Source: an uncultured Collinsella sp. (GTDB lineage: Bacteria; Actinomycetota; Coriobacteriia; Coriobacteriales; Coriobacteriaceae). From it: 9,613 nt of DNA. Positions 1-7,099 of the stretch are shown here, in pieces; the stretch's first letter is position 1, and each line of letters begins with the position of its first letter. The translations under genes were made by a program, and so were the position numbers. Below the pieces are notes generated by a model. That model made no database searches. It saw only the letters and a list, made by a program, of their open reading frames with translations, and had not been told where the DNA came from. The stretch covers positions 1 through 9,613 of the forward strand of contig CABQHZ010000061.1 in assembly GCA_902464175.1 (NCBI GenBank), given 5' to 3'.

Positions 1-880
<880 letters not shown>

Positions 881-1151
881 ATGTTGTTGTTCCTTATCTG
901 CACGCGCAATGGGCACGGCATGCGGCCGCGCGGGCGTGCTTGGTAGTGCGCTAATACATACAAAAACGGGTGCGCACAGAGAGGACGTTGCTCAGCACGC
1001 TGGCGATCGCTTTGGCAGCCCTATCACGCGCCGTCCAGACGCAGCAGCTCTAAGCGATGGAGCAGATTCGCCGCTGGTTAGTATACCCGTGCATCGCATG
1101 CCCCCACGTAAACCACAGATGACGAGGCGGACGGAGTGGGCCTGGTCCGAT
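881..1151 (-). other. Long untranslated leader / upstream region of the helicase gene
   Basis: No credible gene lies in these 271 bases. Short open frames here lack ribosome-binding sites and family resemblance. If the candidate -10 near 1080-1085 is used, the helicase mRNA has a 5' leader of roughly 190 nt. Long leaders are known for several DEAD-box helicase mRNAs that control their own expression. I see no riboswitch or clear attenuator. The ribosome-binding segment (AAGGAACAACAACATATG in minus-strand reading) is A-rich and probably unstructured. Confidence 0.4.
1080..1085 (-). promoter_or_regulatory. Candidate -10 element (TATACT) for the helicase gene
   Basis: On the minus strand this hexamer reads TATACT, one base from the sigma-70 consensus. 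It stands out in a GC-rich stretch and lies 193 nt upstream of the helicase start codon. No good TTGACA-like -35 sits at 16-18 bp, so the assignment is weak. The six-site array at 1152-1370 lies directly upstream, ending about 70 bp from this hexamer, where regulatory sites could act. Confidence 0.3.
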
Positions 1152-1370
1152 TGTCTCAATCTGTAACAGTTACGGGGCAAAACCGGGTCTACACGTTACA
1201 GATCGAGACATTCAGTAGCCTCCTTGGCTAACATCTCGATCTGTAACATCTACAGGGCAAAACTTCCCCTACGTGTTACAGATCGAGACAAACGGTCGGC
1301 ACGGTTCACAAACGTCTCAATCTGTAACAGCTACCAAGTAAATCGACTCGTAACTGTTACAGATTGAGAC
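1152..1370. repeat. Six 13-bp sites alternating in orientation at 40-bp spacing (three inverted-repeat units)
   Basis: The core CTC(A/G)ATCTGTAAC and its reverse complement alternate six times. Core centres are at 1161, 1201, 1241, 1281, 1322 and 1362, so the spacings are 40, 40, 40, 41 and 40. Read as pairs they form three inverted repeats: 1152-1210 (15 of 16 arm bases match), 1234-1288 (15-bp perfect arms) and 1314-1370 (17-bp perfect arms). The loops are 23-27 nt. Units 1 and 2 also share GGGCAAAAC in the loop, so they look like an 80-bp tandem duplication; unit 3 is more diverged inside the loop. The array lies between the acetyltransferase terminator and the helicase promoter region. 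It could be an operator array, a BIME/REP-like intergenic repeat or a structured RNA. I do not recognise the family. Confidence 0.9.
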
Positions 1371-1402
1371 AGACGCACCAACCACCAACCCCGACAGGCA
1401 AC

Positions 1403-1444
1403 AAAAAGGACCGGACGTCCAGCCATTACGACTGGAACGTCCGG
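1403..1444 (-). terminator. Intrinsic terminator of the acetyltransferase gene
   Basis: On the minus strand the arms CCGGACGT (1437-1444 with 1411-1418) and CCAG/CTGG (1419-1422 with 1432-1435) form a 12-bp stem. It has one bulged base at 1436 and a 9-nt loop. The stem is followed after a few bases by TTTTT (1407-1403). It lies about 48 nt past the acetyltransferase stop codon. There is no U-tract on the plus strand, so it acts in the minus direction. Confidence 0.8.
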
Positions 1445-1491
1445 CCCCGTCAAACATCAACTAGGGAAGCTAAACCAACAGATCGCAGCCT

Positions 1492-2040
1492 CTACTCTGC
1501 GTCCGGGTCCTTAAAGTTCTTGGGATCCAAGACCATGCAGGTGTAGGTGATGTCGTGTTCATCGTCGGGAATGGGCTCAAACCCGTTCTTGCCAAAGAAG
1601 TCTATGAGCAGATGTGCGAGCTTAATCGGATCCGCATCAGAATCATCAAAGAGATATCCGCTCAGATCCAGGAATGCAGGCTGCTGGTGGCCCTCGCTCT
1701 CCCAGTATCCCAACAGGGCGTCGTGCACCAGGCGCGCGCCATAACCGTTACCGCGGTAGTCGGGGTCAACATACACATGGCTCAAAAACGTCGACGTTTC
1801 CTCGTTGAGCGGGTGCTCCGCAACAGCATCCGGCAGGTCGGGGTCATCCGCACCGCCCGTCACGCAAAAGCCGACAAGTTCGTCATCGGCAAAGACGCCC
1901 CAGAGACTGCTGTTCTCCTCATCCTCGTCCTCGACGAAGTCCGCGTACTCGTCATAGACCTCGTAGCCCGACTGCTCGTCCAGATCGACCATATCGTCGA
2001 CGTCGTCGGGACCCAAAGCCCTTACTTCAACTTCAGCCAT
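1492..2040 (-). CDS. GNAT-family N-acetyltransferase
   Basis: A 182-residue soluble protein of the GCN5-related acetyltransferase superfamily, which moves an acetyl group from acetyl-CoA to an amine. Motif A is clear at about 86-105: the strand LSHVYVDP is followed by the acetyl-CoA pyrophosphate loop R-G-N-G-Y-G at 96-101. The fold runs from the N-terminal strand (about 3-9) to a terminal strand near 163-171. The protein is very acidic (for example EDEDEEN at 37-43). The substrate cannot be told from sequence. The ATG at 2038-2040 has GAAAGGA upstream. Downstream comes an intrinsic terminator. Upstream lies its own palindrome-type promoter in the 96-nt gap to the membrane-hairpin gene, so it can be transcribed alone or by readthrough. 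The long open frame antisense to it is a codon-bias shadow. Confidence 0.88.
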   Translation of the reverse strand: MAEVEVRALGPDDVDDMVDLDEQSGYEVYDEYADFVEDEDEENSSLWGVFADDELVGFCVTGGADDPDLPDAVAEHPLNEETSTFLSHVYVDPDYRGNGYGARLVHDALLGYWESEGHQQPAFLDLSGYLFDDSDADPIKLAHLLIDFFGKNGFEPIPDDEHDITYTCMVLDPKNFKDPDAE

Positions 2041-2075
2041 TGTCCCGTCCTTTCTCTCGCTTTCAGGACAACCCG

Positions 2076-2115
2076 AGCATACGGCGCTGTCCAGATAACC
2101 TGTTGCGCAACATCG
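2076..2115 (-). promoter_or_regulatory. Palindrome-type promoter of the acetyltransferase gene
   Basis: On the minus strand CGATGTTGCGCAACAG (2115-2100) contains the perfect 12-bp palindrome TGTTGCGCAACA (2101-2112). After 19 nt comes the -10 hexamer TATGCT (2081-2076). Transcription would start near 2069, leaving a leader of about 29 nt. The 16-mer is identical to the one upstream of the 421-residue gene (5654-5669) in the same orientation relative to its gene. There is no TTGACA-like -35; the palindrome covers that region, spanning about -43 to -32. This suggests an activator site or a repressor operator. A degenerate half-site GTTGCGCC lies next to it at 2119-2126. Confidence 0.65.
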
Positions 2116-2136
2116 GCCGTTGCGCCAATACCGTCG

Positions 2137-2682
2137 TTAACGGCGACGACGCCTCAGGGCAACGCATGCTACGACAATCACCAGCAACACCAAACCCTGA
2201 AAATTGATGCGGCTAATAGCGAAGCCCGAAGGAACGATAAAACTGTCGTAGAACATGTCGAGCAGACCGATAAACACCAGAAACGCGATGAAGATCCAGA
2301 ACACGCGACTCCTTAAAATGGGAGTAAACATGTCGAGCACCGAACCGCCCGAGGAAGTGCCCTGATAGCCAATCAAATCAAACGGCTCATCCTTCTCCAC
2401 CTCGCCGGCATCGCTCGAAGTGCCGGAAGACTGCGATTCCAAATCGCGACGATCCGTCCAATACCCGGGCACATGGTCGCGCTCACCAAGGTACTCACCG
2501 TTTTTTACCACCGGCTCAAACAACATGGCACTCGAAAGATCCTCGAGCTCCTCGCGAATCAACTGGTCGGTGCGAGCATCATGGGGCTCCTCGAGCTCAC
2601 ATTCAAGCTCGTACATATGCTCCATGATCCGCTCGTAATCTTCTTCTGACATATCGTCATCGTAATAGGAGTTCCCGCTCAT
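2137..2682 (-). CDS. Hypothetical small membrane protein with C-terminal transmembrane hairpin
   Basis: A 181-residue protein of no family I recognise. Residues 1-100 are polar and strongly acidic, with a probable helix at about 11-52 rich in Glu. A low-complexity Ser/Gly/Glu linker follows at about 82-113. Two hydrophobic segments follow, at about 127-143 (FWIFIAFLVFIGLLDMF) and 159-176 (INFQGLVLLVIVVACVAL), and the protein ends in six arginines. By the positive-inside rule the tail, and so also the acidic N-terminal region, should face the cytoplasm. The start ATG (2680-2682) is preceded by GAGGGA at a suitable distance. The promoter lies in the 265-bp region shared with the divergent 877-residue gene. 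The acetyltransferase follows 96 nt downstream. The function is unknown; a membrane anchor or adaptor is only a guess. Confidence 0.8.
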   Translation of the reverse strand: MSGNSYYDDDMSEEDYERIMEHMYELECELEEPHDARTDQLIREELEDLSSAMLFEPVVKNGEYLGERDHVPGYWTDRRDLESQSSGTSSDAGEVEKDEPFDLIGYQGTSSGGSVLDMFTPILRSRVFWIFIAFLVFIGLLDMFYDSFIVPSGFAISRINFQGLVLLVIVVACVALRRRRR

Positions 2683-2725
2683 CGTTCATCCCTCATTCAA
2701 GAACTGAATCCCTTTGGACAACTCA

Positions 2726-2763
2726 AGTTTAGGAAGCCATGCCAAGCAGGCGTTGCGCAACAT
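2726..2763 (-). promoter_or_regulatory. Palindrome-type promoter of the membrane-hairpin gene
   Basis: In minus-strand reading ATGTTGCGCAACG (2763-2751) is followed after 19 nt by TAAACT (2731-2726), a TAnnnT -10 hexamer. The start of transcription would fall near 2719 with a leader of about 37 nt. The palindrome has one base changed from TGTTGCGCAACA (outer A to G). It forms a perfect 13-bp inverted repeat with the site at 2840-2852 that serves the divergent gene; the centres are 90 bp apart. Confidence 0.6.
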
Positions 2764-2839
2764 TGCCGGGAACGAGACGGATCCGCTCTCAAAACGCCCC
2801 AGCACAAACCATTTCGCATTGCAATTTGCGCACTCGCGG

Positions 2840-2877
2840 ATGTTGCGCAACGTTCTCGCCCATCGGGGCGGTAGCGT
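2840..2877 (+). promoter_or_regulatory. Palindrome-type promoter of the 877-residue gene
   Basis: ATGTTGCGCAACG (2840-2852) is followed after 19 nt by TAGCGT (2872-2877), which fits TAnnnT. The start of transcription would be near 2884, giving a leader of about 64 nt. The spacing is the same as at the other three sites, which is the main reason to believe this rather poor -10. It is mirror-paired with the site of the divergent membrane-hairpin gene. Confidence 0.6.
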
Positions 2878-2947
2878 TCGAGTTAGCAAAGCCACGAGCC
2901 CTAAAACCCGGGATCGCGGGCTTCCACCGCATACGAAAGAAGGAACG

Positions 2948-5581
2948 ATGGACGAGATTTTTGAGCATCTGCTTCAAGATACCGACCGAGGGATCTCGAT
3001 CAACCAGATTGTCAATCGCATCGTGTTTCCCAACCACGATATCTGCATGCAGGCCAAAGCTGCCCTGGAGCGAGACTATGGCGAGTTCTGCTTTGCTGCC
3101 GTGATCCCCGATTACGAGGATTTCCAGCACATGGATCCGACCGACGCCACCAATGCCGCCCTGGAAACCTGCGGGTCCGACGGCGAAGAGGTCACCAACG
3201 TCGTTTGGGGCTACAACTCGCTCCAGTACGAATACAACGGCATCCCCTCGCTGGAGGTTGCCAAGACTATCTCCAAGATGATCGGCGTTCCCGTCTACTA
3301 CGAGTACACCGATGCCGATGAGCTCGCTGCCGGCGCCGTGATCGCCGATGCGCAGGGCGACAGTGTCTCGTTTGCAAACGTGGTCGACAAGAGCTGCTGG
3401 GTGTATTTCCCGGAGGGGTTCGACGGTGCCACCGACACCCTGTTCCGCTGCGGCATGGGAACCATGTCCATGCCCGACGGAAGCCAAAAGTACTTTGAGG
3501 ACACCACCGACCCCATCATGCGTTCGTATGCGCAGCGCGGAAACGTGTCCCTGTACTTCGACTTCCTCAAAGACCAGTTTGGCGCCCAGGAAGAGCCCCA
3601 GCCGGCCCCCTCGCGCAAAAAATCATCTTCTGCGGCAAGCAAACGCAAAAAGAAGTCGGCTGAGACGCAAGCCCAGGAGTCGGGCAACGTCTACATGTCC
3701 CAGGCCATGGGTGCGATGACGTTTCGTATTGTCTTTCCCAACCATGACTGCTGCGCATATATCCGCGATGATCTCGACAAGTGCTTTGGCGGGTTCTCGC
3801 TCCAGGCGATTTGCGGCACGCCCGACGGTACGTTTGACTCACCCGATGAAGTCCTGTCCACCATGGCGGGTCACGGAATCCCCGATGACGCGACCGATGT
3901 CGAATGGGGCTATAACTCCGTGCGCTATCGTGTGGCGCACTCCGTACCCAACGCCGTCGTTCTCGAGGCGCTCGTCCAGCACTACGGCATTCCGCTGTAC
4001 GGCGAGTATTTCGATGAGCTCAAGCGCGCAACCGGCGCGGCCATTACAATCCCCAACATAGCGAACCCGACCGCATTCGTCCCCGGCACACTCGGCTGCA
4101 AAGAGCAGATGTACTTTGACCGCGGCAGTGATAACGAAGGCTACGTTGCACTTCGATGCGGCTATTGCCAGGCGGTCTCCGATGACGGCAAAACGCGCAT
4201 TTCCTTTGTCGATGACCCGTCGCAGTCGGTCATGGCGGAAATGGCAGAAGAAGCATCGGTCGGAGTCTACGTTAGGCTGCTTAAAAAATTCAACCTTGAG
4301 CAATCGCTCCCCAAGGGATACCAGAAACCCGTTTCTCGCCCCACCGCAAGCTCCAAAAAGAGTACCTCGACCTCCTCGGCGGAAAAATCGAAAATCAGTC
4401 TGTGGATGAACCCCATTGCAGAGAAGCATGTCTGGAACTCCCTCGATGCCTACGACCTAGACCAGGGCAGGCAAAATGACATGAGCATGTTTGTTTTGGA
4501 ACCGATCTATCGCGATGGCGAACAGATCCGCGATTCGTTTGGGTATGCATCGGGCCGCGAACCCATGCCGTCTCGCGCGAGCCACCAAGCGCACAGCAAA
4601 GTTATGGACGCCGCCCTTAATGCCAATACCGACTTAAGCACGCTCGTCGCGTGGTTGCTCGGCCAAGGCCTGCTGACATCCGAAGAGCTCAACGCGCTGC
4701 ACCGCGACATCGAGCTCAAAGCCCAGGGCATAAGCGCCATTGCCACAGGAAGAGGTGCCGCGCTCGAGAGCCGTTGCGACTCGGTTTGCTACCTTATTGC
4801 AAAGCTCCGGAGCCATGGCGGCGACAATAGCCAGCGCTTTATGATGTGGATGGCGGACACCGACCAAGCCGTGCGCGTAAAGTTCTATGGCGAGGCGCCG
4901 GCAATCGGTACGCCCTTTACGTGTCGCTTTAGCGTAGTGGAAGGCGACGTCGTTACGTACTGGGAGCCCGTGGAGGGCGAAAAGGGCTTCTCGCGCTATA
5001 AGCAGATTCCTGAAGGCGGACGCATCGACGTCTCCGCGGCAAAGAGCGACTCTGCCGCTATGAGCGCCTTGCGCAAAGCCAACGCGATGTTCCTTAAGAC
5101 ATATGGACTCAAGCAGACCGCACCGTCCAAGACGCGTATGACCCCGGAACAATCACAGCGATTTAGCGAGCTTCGAGAAAAGCTGGGTCGTAAGACGGGT
5201 TATGCCCTTACGGTGCTTTTCTCGCGCTGCGTACTCTGCAGTGCCGAAGCCGACCGATTCCTCGAGCTCATGGAGCGCGCCGCCGCTGCGCACGATCGCG
5301 GAGAGATGATCGACGTCGACGATACCGAGGCCGTGGAGCACAAGGCCATTTACATGGTTGGCCCAATCTCCGCCGAGGATGGCACGTGCCAGCTCTACAA
5401 CCCCAGCACCATCAACTTTGAGGACTTTAGATTCCAGCCCAACCTGCTCGAAGACTTCCATACCGACCTGCCCCATGCTGGCAACTTTATCAACATTGCA
5501 ACGAGCGTCGTTGAGTCGGATGTCATCGCCGCTTGGGCGGGCTACAACACGGGCAACGCCCAGCGCTCGGCGCGCTACTAA
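2948..5581 (+). CDS. Large hypothetical protein with tandem-duplicated N-terminal domain
   Basis: An 877-residue protein, apparently cytosolic (no signal peptide or membrane segment). I chose the ATG at 2948 because AGAAGGA sits just upstream; the open frame extends further, back to 2714, but that part has no ribosome-binding site and runs over the promoter. Domain copy A (about 22-212) and copy B (about 258-450) share RIVFPNHD (24-31; 259-266), W-G-Y-N-S (87-91; 320-324), a G-[VI]-P-[VL]-Y segment (113-117; 347-351), an RCG motif (167-169; 403-405) and a closing F/L-rich helix. Basic Ser/Lys linkers follow each copy (about 213-245 and 455-483). The remaining roughly 395 residues (484-877) match nothing I know. 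The WGYNS-(P)-Y-aG layout weakly recalls the Api92/DUF1281 ferredoxin-like fold; this is a guess. It has its own palindrome-type promoter, and a long hairpin lies 30 nt past the stop. Confidence 0.85.
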   Translation: MDEIFEHLLQDTDRGISINQIVNRIVFPNHDICMQAKAALERDYGEFCFAAVIPDYEDFQHMDPTDATNAALETCGSDGEEVTNVVWGYNSLQYEYNGIPSLEVAKTISKMIGVPVYYEYTDADELAAGAVIADAQGDSVSFANVVDKSCWVYFPEGFDGATDTLFRCGMGTMSMPDGSQKYFEDTTDPIMRSYAQRGNVSLYFDFLKDQFGAQEEPQPAPSRKKSSSAASKRKKKSAETQAQESGNVYMSQAMGAMTFRIVFPNHDCCAYIRDDLDKCFGGFSLQAICGTPDGTFDSPDEVLSTMAGHGIPDDATDVEWGYNSVRYRVAHSVPNAVVLEALVQHYGIPLYGEYFDELKRATGAAITIPNIANPTAFVPGTLGCKEQMYFDRGSDNEGYVALRCGYCQAVSDDGKTRISFVDDPSQSVMAEMAEEASVGVYVRLLKKFNLEQSLPKGYQKPVSRPTASSKKSTSTSSAEKSKISLWMNPIAEKHVWNSLDAYDLDQGRQNDMSMFVLEPIYRDGEQIRDSFGYASGREPMPSRASHQAHSKVMDAALNANTDLSTLVAWLLGQGLLTSEELNALHRDIELKAQGISAIATGRGAALESRCDSVCYLIAKLRSHGGDNSQRFMMWMADTDQAVRVKFYGEAPAIGTPFTCRFSVVEGDVVTYWEPVEGEKGFSRYKQIPEGGRIDVSAAKSDSAAMSALRKANAMFLKTYGLKQTAPSKTRMTPEQSQRFSELREKLGRKTGYALTVLFSRCVLCSAEADRFLELMERAAAAHDRGEMIDVDDTEAVEHKAIYMVGPISAEDGTCQLYNPSTINFEDFRFQPNLLEDFHTDLPHAGNFINIATSVVESDVIAAWAGYNTGNAQRSARY

Positions 5582-5610
5582 AGGACAATTGGCGCGACCA
5601 AGGCATGCAT

Positions 5611-5669
5611 CTGTTGCGTAGCATCGATCTCGGGCGGTGTAGTGCACCGCCCGCGATGTTGCGCAACAG
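5611..5669. repeat. Long imperfect stem-loop overlapping a palindromic operator
   Basis: Three paired blocks form one hairpin: CTGTTGCG (5611-5618) with CGCAACAG (5662-5669), CATCG (5622-5626) with CGATG (5654-5658), and CGGGCGGTG (5631-5639) with CACCGCCCG (5645-5653) around a 5-nt loop. There is a 3x3 internal loop and a 4-nt left bulge. No U-tract follows, so it is not a standard intrinsic terminator. It could still slow or end transcription of the gene upstream, or protect its 3' end. The right arm is also the operator of the next gene (5654-5669). Confidence 0.75.
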
Positions 5670-5693
5670 AATGTAACGCAGGCGGCCTAGTAT
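5654..5693 (+). promoter_or_regulatory. Palindrome-type promoter of the 421-residue gene and probably of the RyR operon
   Basis: CGATGTTGCGCAACAG (5654-5669) includes the perfect palindrome TGTTGCGCAACA (5657-5668). After 19 nt comes TAGTAT (5688-5693), a good -10. Transcription would begin near 5700, leaving a leader of about 74 nt. The -35 region has no TTGACA-like hexamer and is occupied by the palindrome. The downstream genes have no similar site, so this promoter probably drives 5774-9613 as one transcript. Confidence 0.65.
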
Positions 5694-5773
5694 GCGAAGT
5701 AACAGGCGCGCACAGGTCGGACGCATCAGATCCGATCTTCGCGCGCAACACAAATCATCGCAGGGAGCACACC

Positions 5774-7039
5774 ATGGCGCGTGACACATCAAACGATCCG
5801 GTTGTTAACTTGCCGCTCGATTACAAGTTCGACGGCAGCGGCAACATCATCCAAAAGGTCTTTTTTGGCGTAAATGCGGTATTCTGCCCCGTCTGGTACT
5901 GGTGGTACTTCAAAAGCGACCGCGATCCCAACTGGTGGGTCAACGGCAGCGGCATGGACGGCTACGATCCCGAGGAATGCGCCATCAAGTTCCAGCGCCG
6001 CATGAACAACTTTACGCCCGAGGAGAGTTGCAACCTCTTTGAAGTCGCGAAATACTGCGACCGCATGACGGGCGTTACCGTTTTTGACGTGGTTAACGGC
6101 CGAAATGTAAACGAGCGACACCTGGATGATTACGACACCGGCTACGACCTTGGCATCGACGATGATGAGGACGAAGACGACGAGGACATCGAGATGGAGT
6201 TTGACGGTAGGCCCGTTAGCCCCCAGCCGATGCGCACGTGCGACGAAGGCCCCTGCCAGTTTATGCTGCCGCCCGTTTTAAACTGCGGAACAGACGACGG
6301 CACCGGCTACGAAGTCGAGATTCCCCTGCGTGCCAAAACGACCAAGAGCGGCACCCCACAAGAGCGGCTTGCGTTTTATGTCCCCGCCGACGCCGCCGTG
6401 CAGTGGTTCCGCGAGGTCACCGGCGAGCCACAGGCCGACTACCAGCTGTTCCAAACCGTGTGGATGGATCAAGCCAATAGGCTCGAGAACCCGCACTTTG
6501 TCGACCACCTGTTTTCCTATGCGTTTTGGCAGGAGCGATTGCTGCGCATCCTGCACTGCACGTACAAGCGGGGCAAGGTGCAAAGCGTGCGCATCGTTGC
6601 CGATTACGAAGGCGATGCCGCCGAGTTTATTGGCAAGTACTATCCAGAGGCCGAAGTCATCGGTCGTCAGAGCAACGAGAACGCCTTTGAAACGGGGGCT
6701 GCCTACCTAGTCGAACTCATTTTGGATTTCAAATACAAGGGCGGCAAGCTTATCGAGAAAAAGACGTTCTCGGTTCTTGGCAGCTTTGGATGCGAATGGT
6801 ATCGACTCTTTAGCGGCAACCCCAACGCCACCGTTGACGATTTCTACGCATGGTGCGAACAGACCGATACCTACGAGCCGCTACGCCAAGCAGCCGAAAC
6901 CGCCGGCGCAATCGTTCAGTACACCACCTACGGACTAAAGGGCGACGAGCTCACCAGCAAGCGTACCGAAGATCTCCAAGGCCGCACCAACGTCGAGATC
7001 AACGAAGCCGCCGAGCTGAGGGATCGCATGTTTACGTAG
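5774..7039 (+). CDS. Hypothetical protein with acidic central tract
   Basis: A 421-residue protein that I do not recognise. I start it at the ATG at 5774, which has GCAGGGAG upstream; the frame stays open to 5642, but that part overlaps the promoter. Seen in the sequence: a very aromatic patch FCPVWYWWYF at 37-46, too short and polar-flanked to be a clear membrane helix; a run of acidic residues at about 129-144 (DDDEDEDDEDIEMEFD) that probably links two domains; and a mixed alpha/beta C-terminal region from about 180. Residues about 268-312 (strand SVRIVADYEG, then PEAEVIG and ENAFETGAAYL) faintly resemble the end of an Hsp70/actin-type ATPase, but the phosphate-binding motifs are absent, so I would not call it one. 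The RyR channel-like gene follows after 60 nt, which suggests joint transcription and a possible partnership. Confidence 0.82.
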   Translation: MARDTSNDPVVNLPLDYKFDGSGNIIQKVFFGVNAVFCPVWYWWYFKSDRDPNWWVNGSGMDGYDPEECAIKFQRRMNNFTPEESCNLFEVAKYCDRMTGVTVFDVVNGRNVNERHLDDYDTGYDLGIDDDEDEDDEDIEMEFDGRPVSPQPMRTCDEGPCQFMLPPVLNCGTDDGTGYEVEIPLRAKTTKSGTPQERLAFYVPADAAVQWFREVTGEPQADYQLFQTVWMDQANRLENPHFVDHLFSYAFWQERLLRILHCTYKRGKVQSVRIVADYEGDAAEFIGKYYPEAEVIGRQSNENAFETGAAYLVELILDFKYKGGKLIEKKTFSVLGSFGCEWYRLFSGNPNATVDDFYAWCEQTDTYEPLRQAAETAGAIVQYTTYGLKGDELTSKRTEDLQGRTNVEINEAAELRDRMFT

Positions 7040-7085
7040 GCGGCGGGAAGATTTACCCATTTGCTCACACTGTTCCTCTAATCCT

Positions 7086-7091
7086 AGGAGG
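7086..7091 (+). promoter_or_regulatory. Perfect Shine-Dalgarno (AGGAGG) that fixes a TTG start
   Basis: AGGAGG lies 8 nt before the TTG at 7100-7102. No ATG or GTG in frame offers a comparable site, and the reading from TTG gives a hydrophobic N-terminal helix from residue 5. The 8-bp palindrome TCCTAGGA (7082-7089) overlaps the site, so a small hairpin or duplex could mask it. Confidence 0.85.
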
Positions 7092-7099
7092 TTTCTGCT

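Noticed and set aside
1152..1370. CRISPR array
   Set aside because: The repeated core is only about 13-17 bp and reverses orientation at each step; true CRISPR repeats are longer and run in one direction, and no cas gene is present.
1555..2316. 253-codon open frame on the plus strand
   Set aside because: It runs antisense across the acetyltransferase and the membrane-hairpin gene. Both of those have ribosome sites, protein features and promoters; this frame is a GC-rich shadow.
2714..2947. Upstream extension of the 877-residue protein
   Set aside because: It would cover both divergent promoters and lacks a ribosome-binding site; AGAAGGA directly before the ATG at 2948 fixes the start.
2789..3487. 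232-codon minus-strand open frame
   Set aside because: Antisense to the start of the 877-residue gene, with no ribosome site or recognisable motif; similar shadows at 3839-4429 and 4634-5152 were dropped for the same reason.
5612..5623. Fifth copy of the palindromic promoter
   Set aside because: TGTTGCGTAGCA is degenerate on one side and the sequence 19 nt on (TGCACC) is no -10; it is better explained as the left arm of the hairpin.
5642..5773. Upstream extension of the 421-residue protein
   Set aside because: It would begin inside the hairpin loop and run through the operator and -10; the ATG at 5774 has a proper ribosome site.
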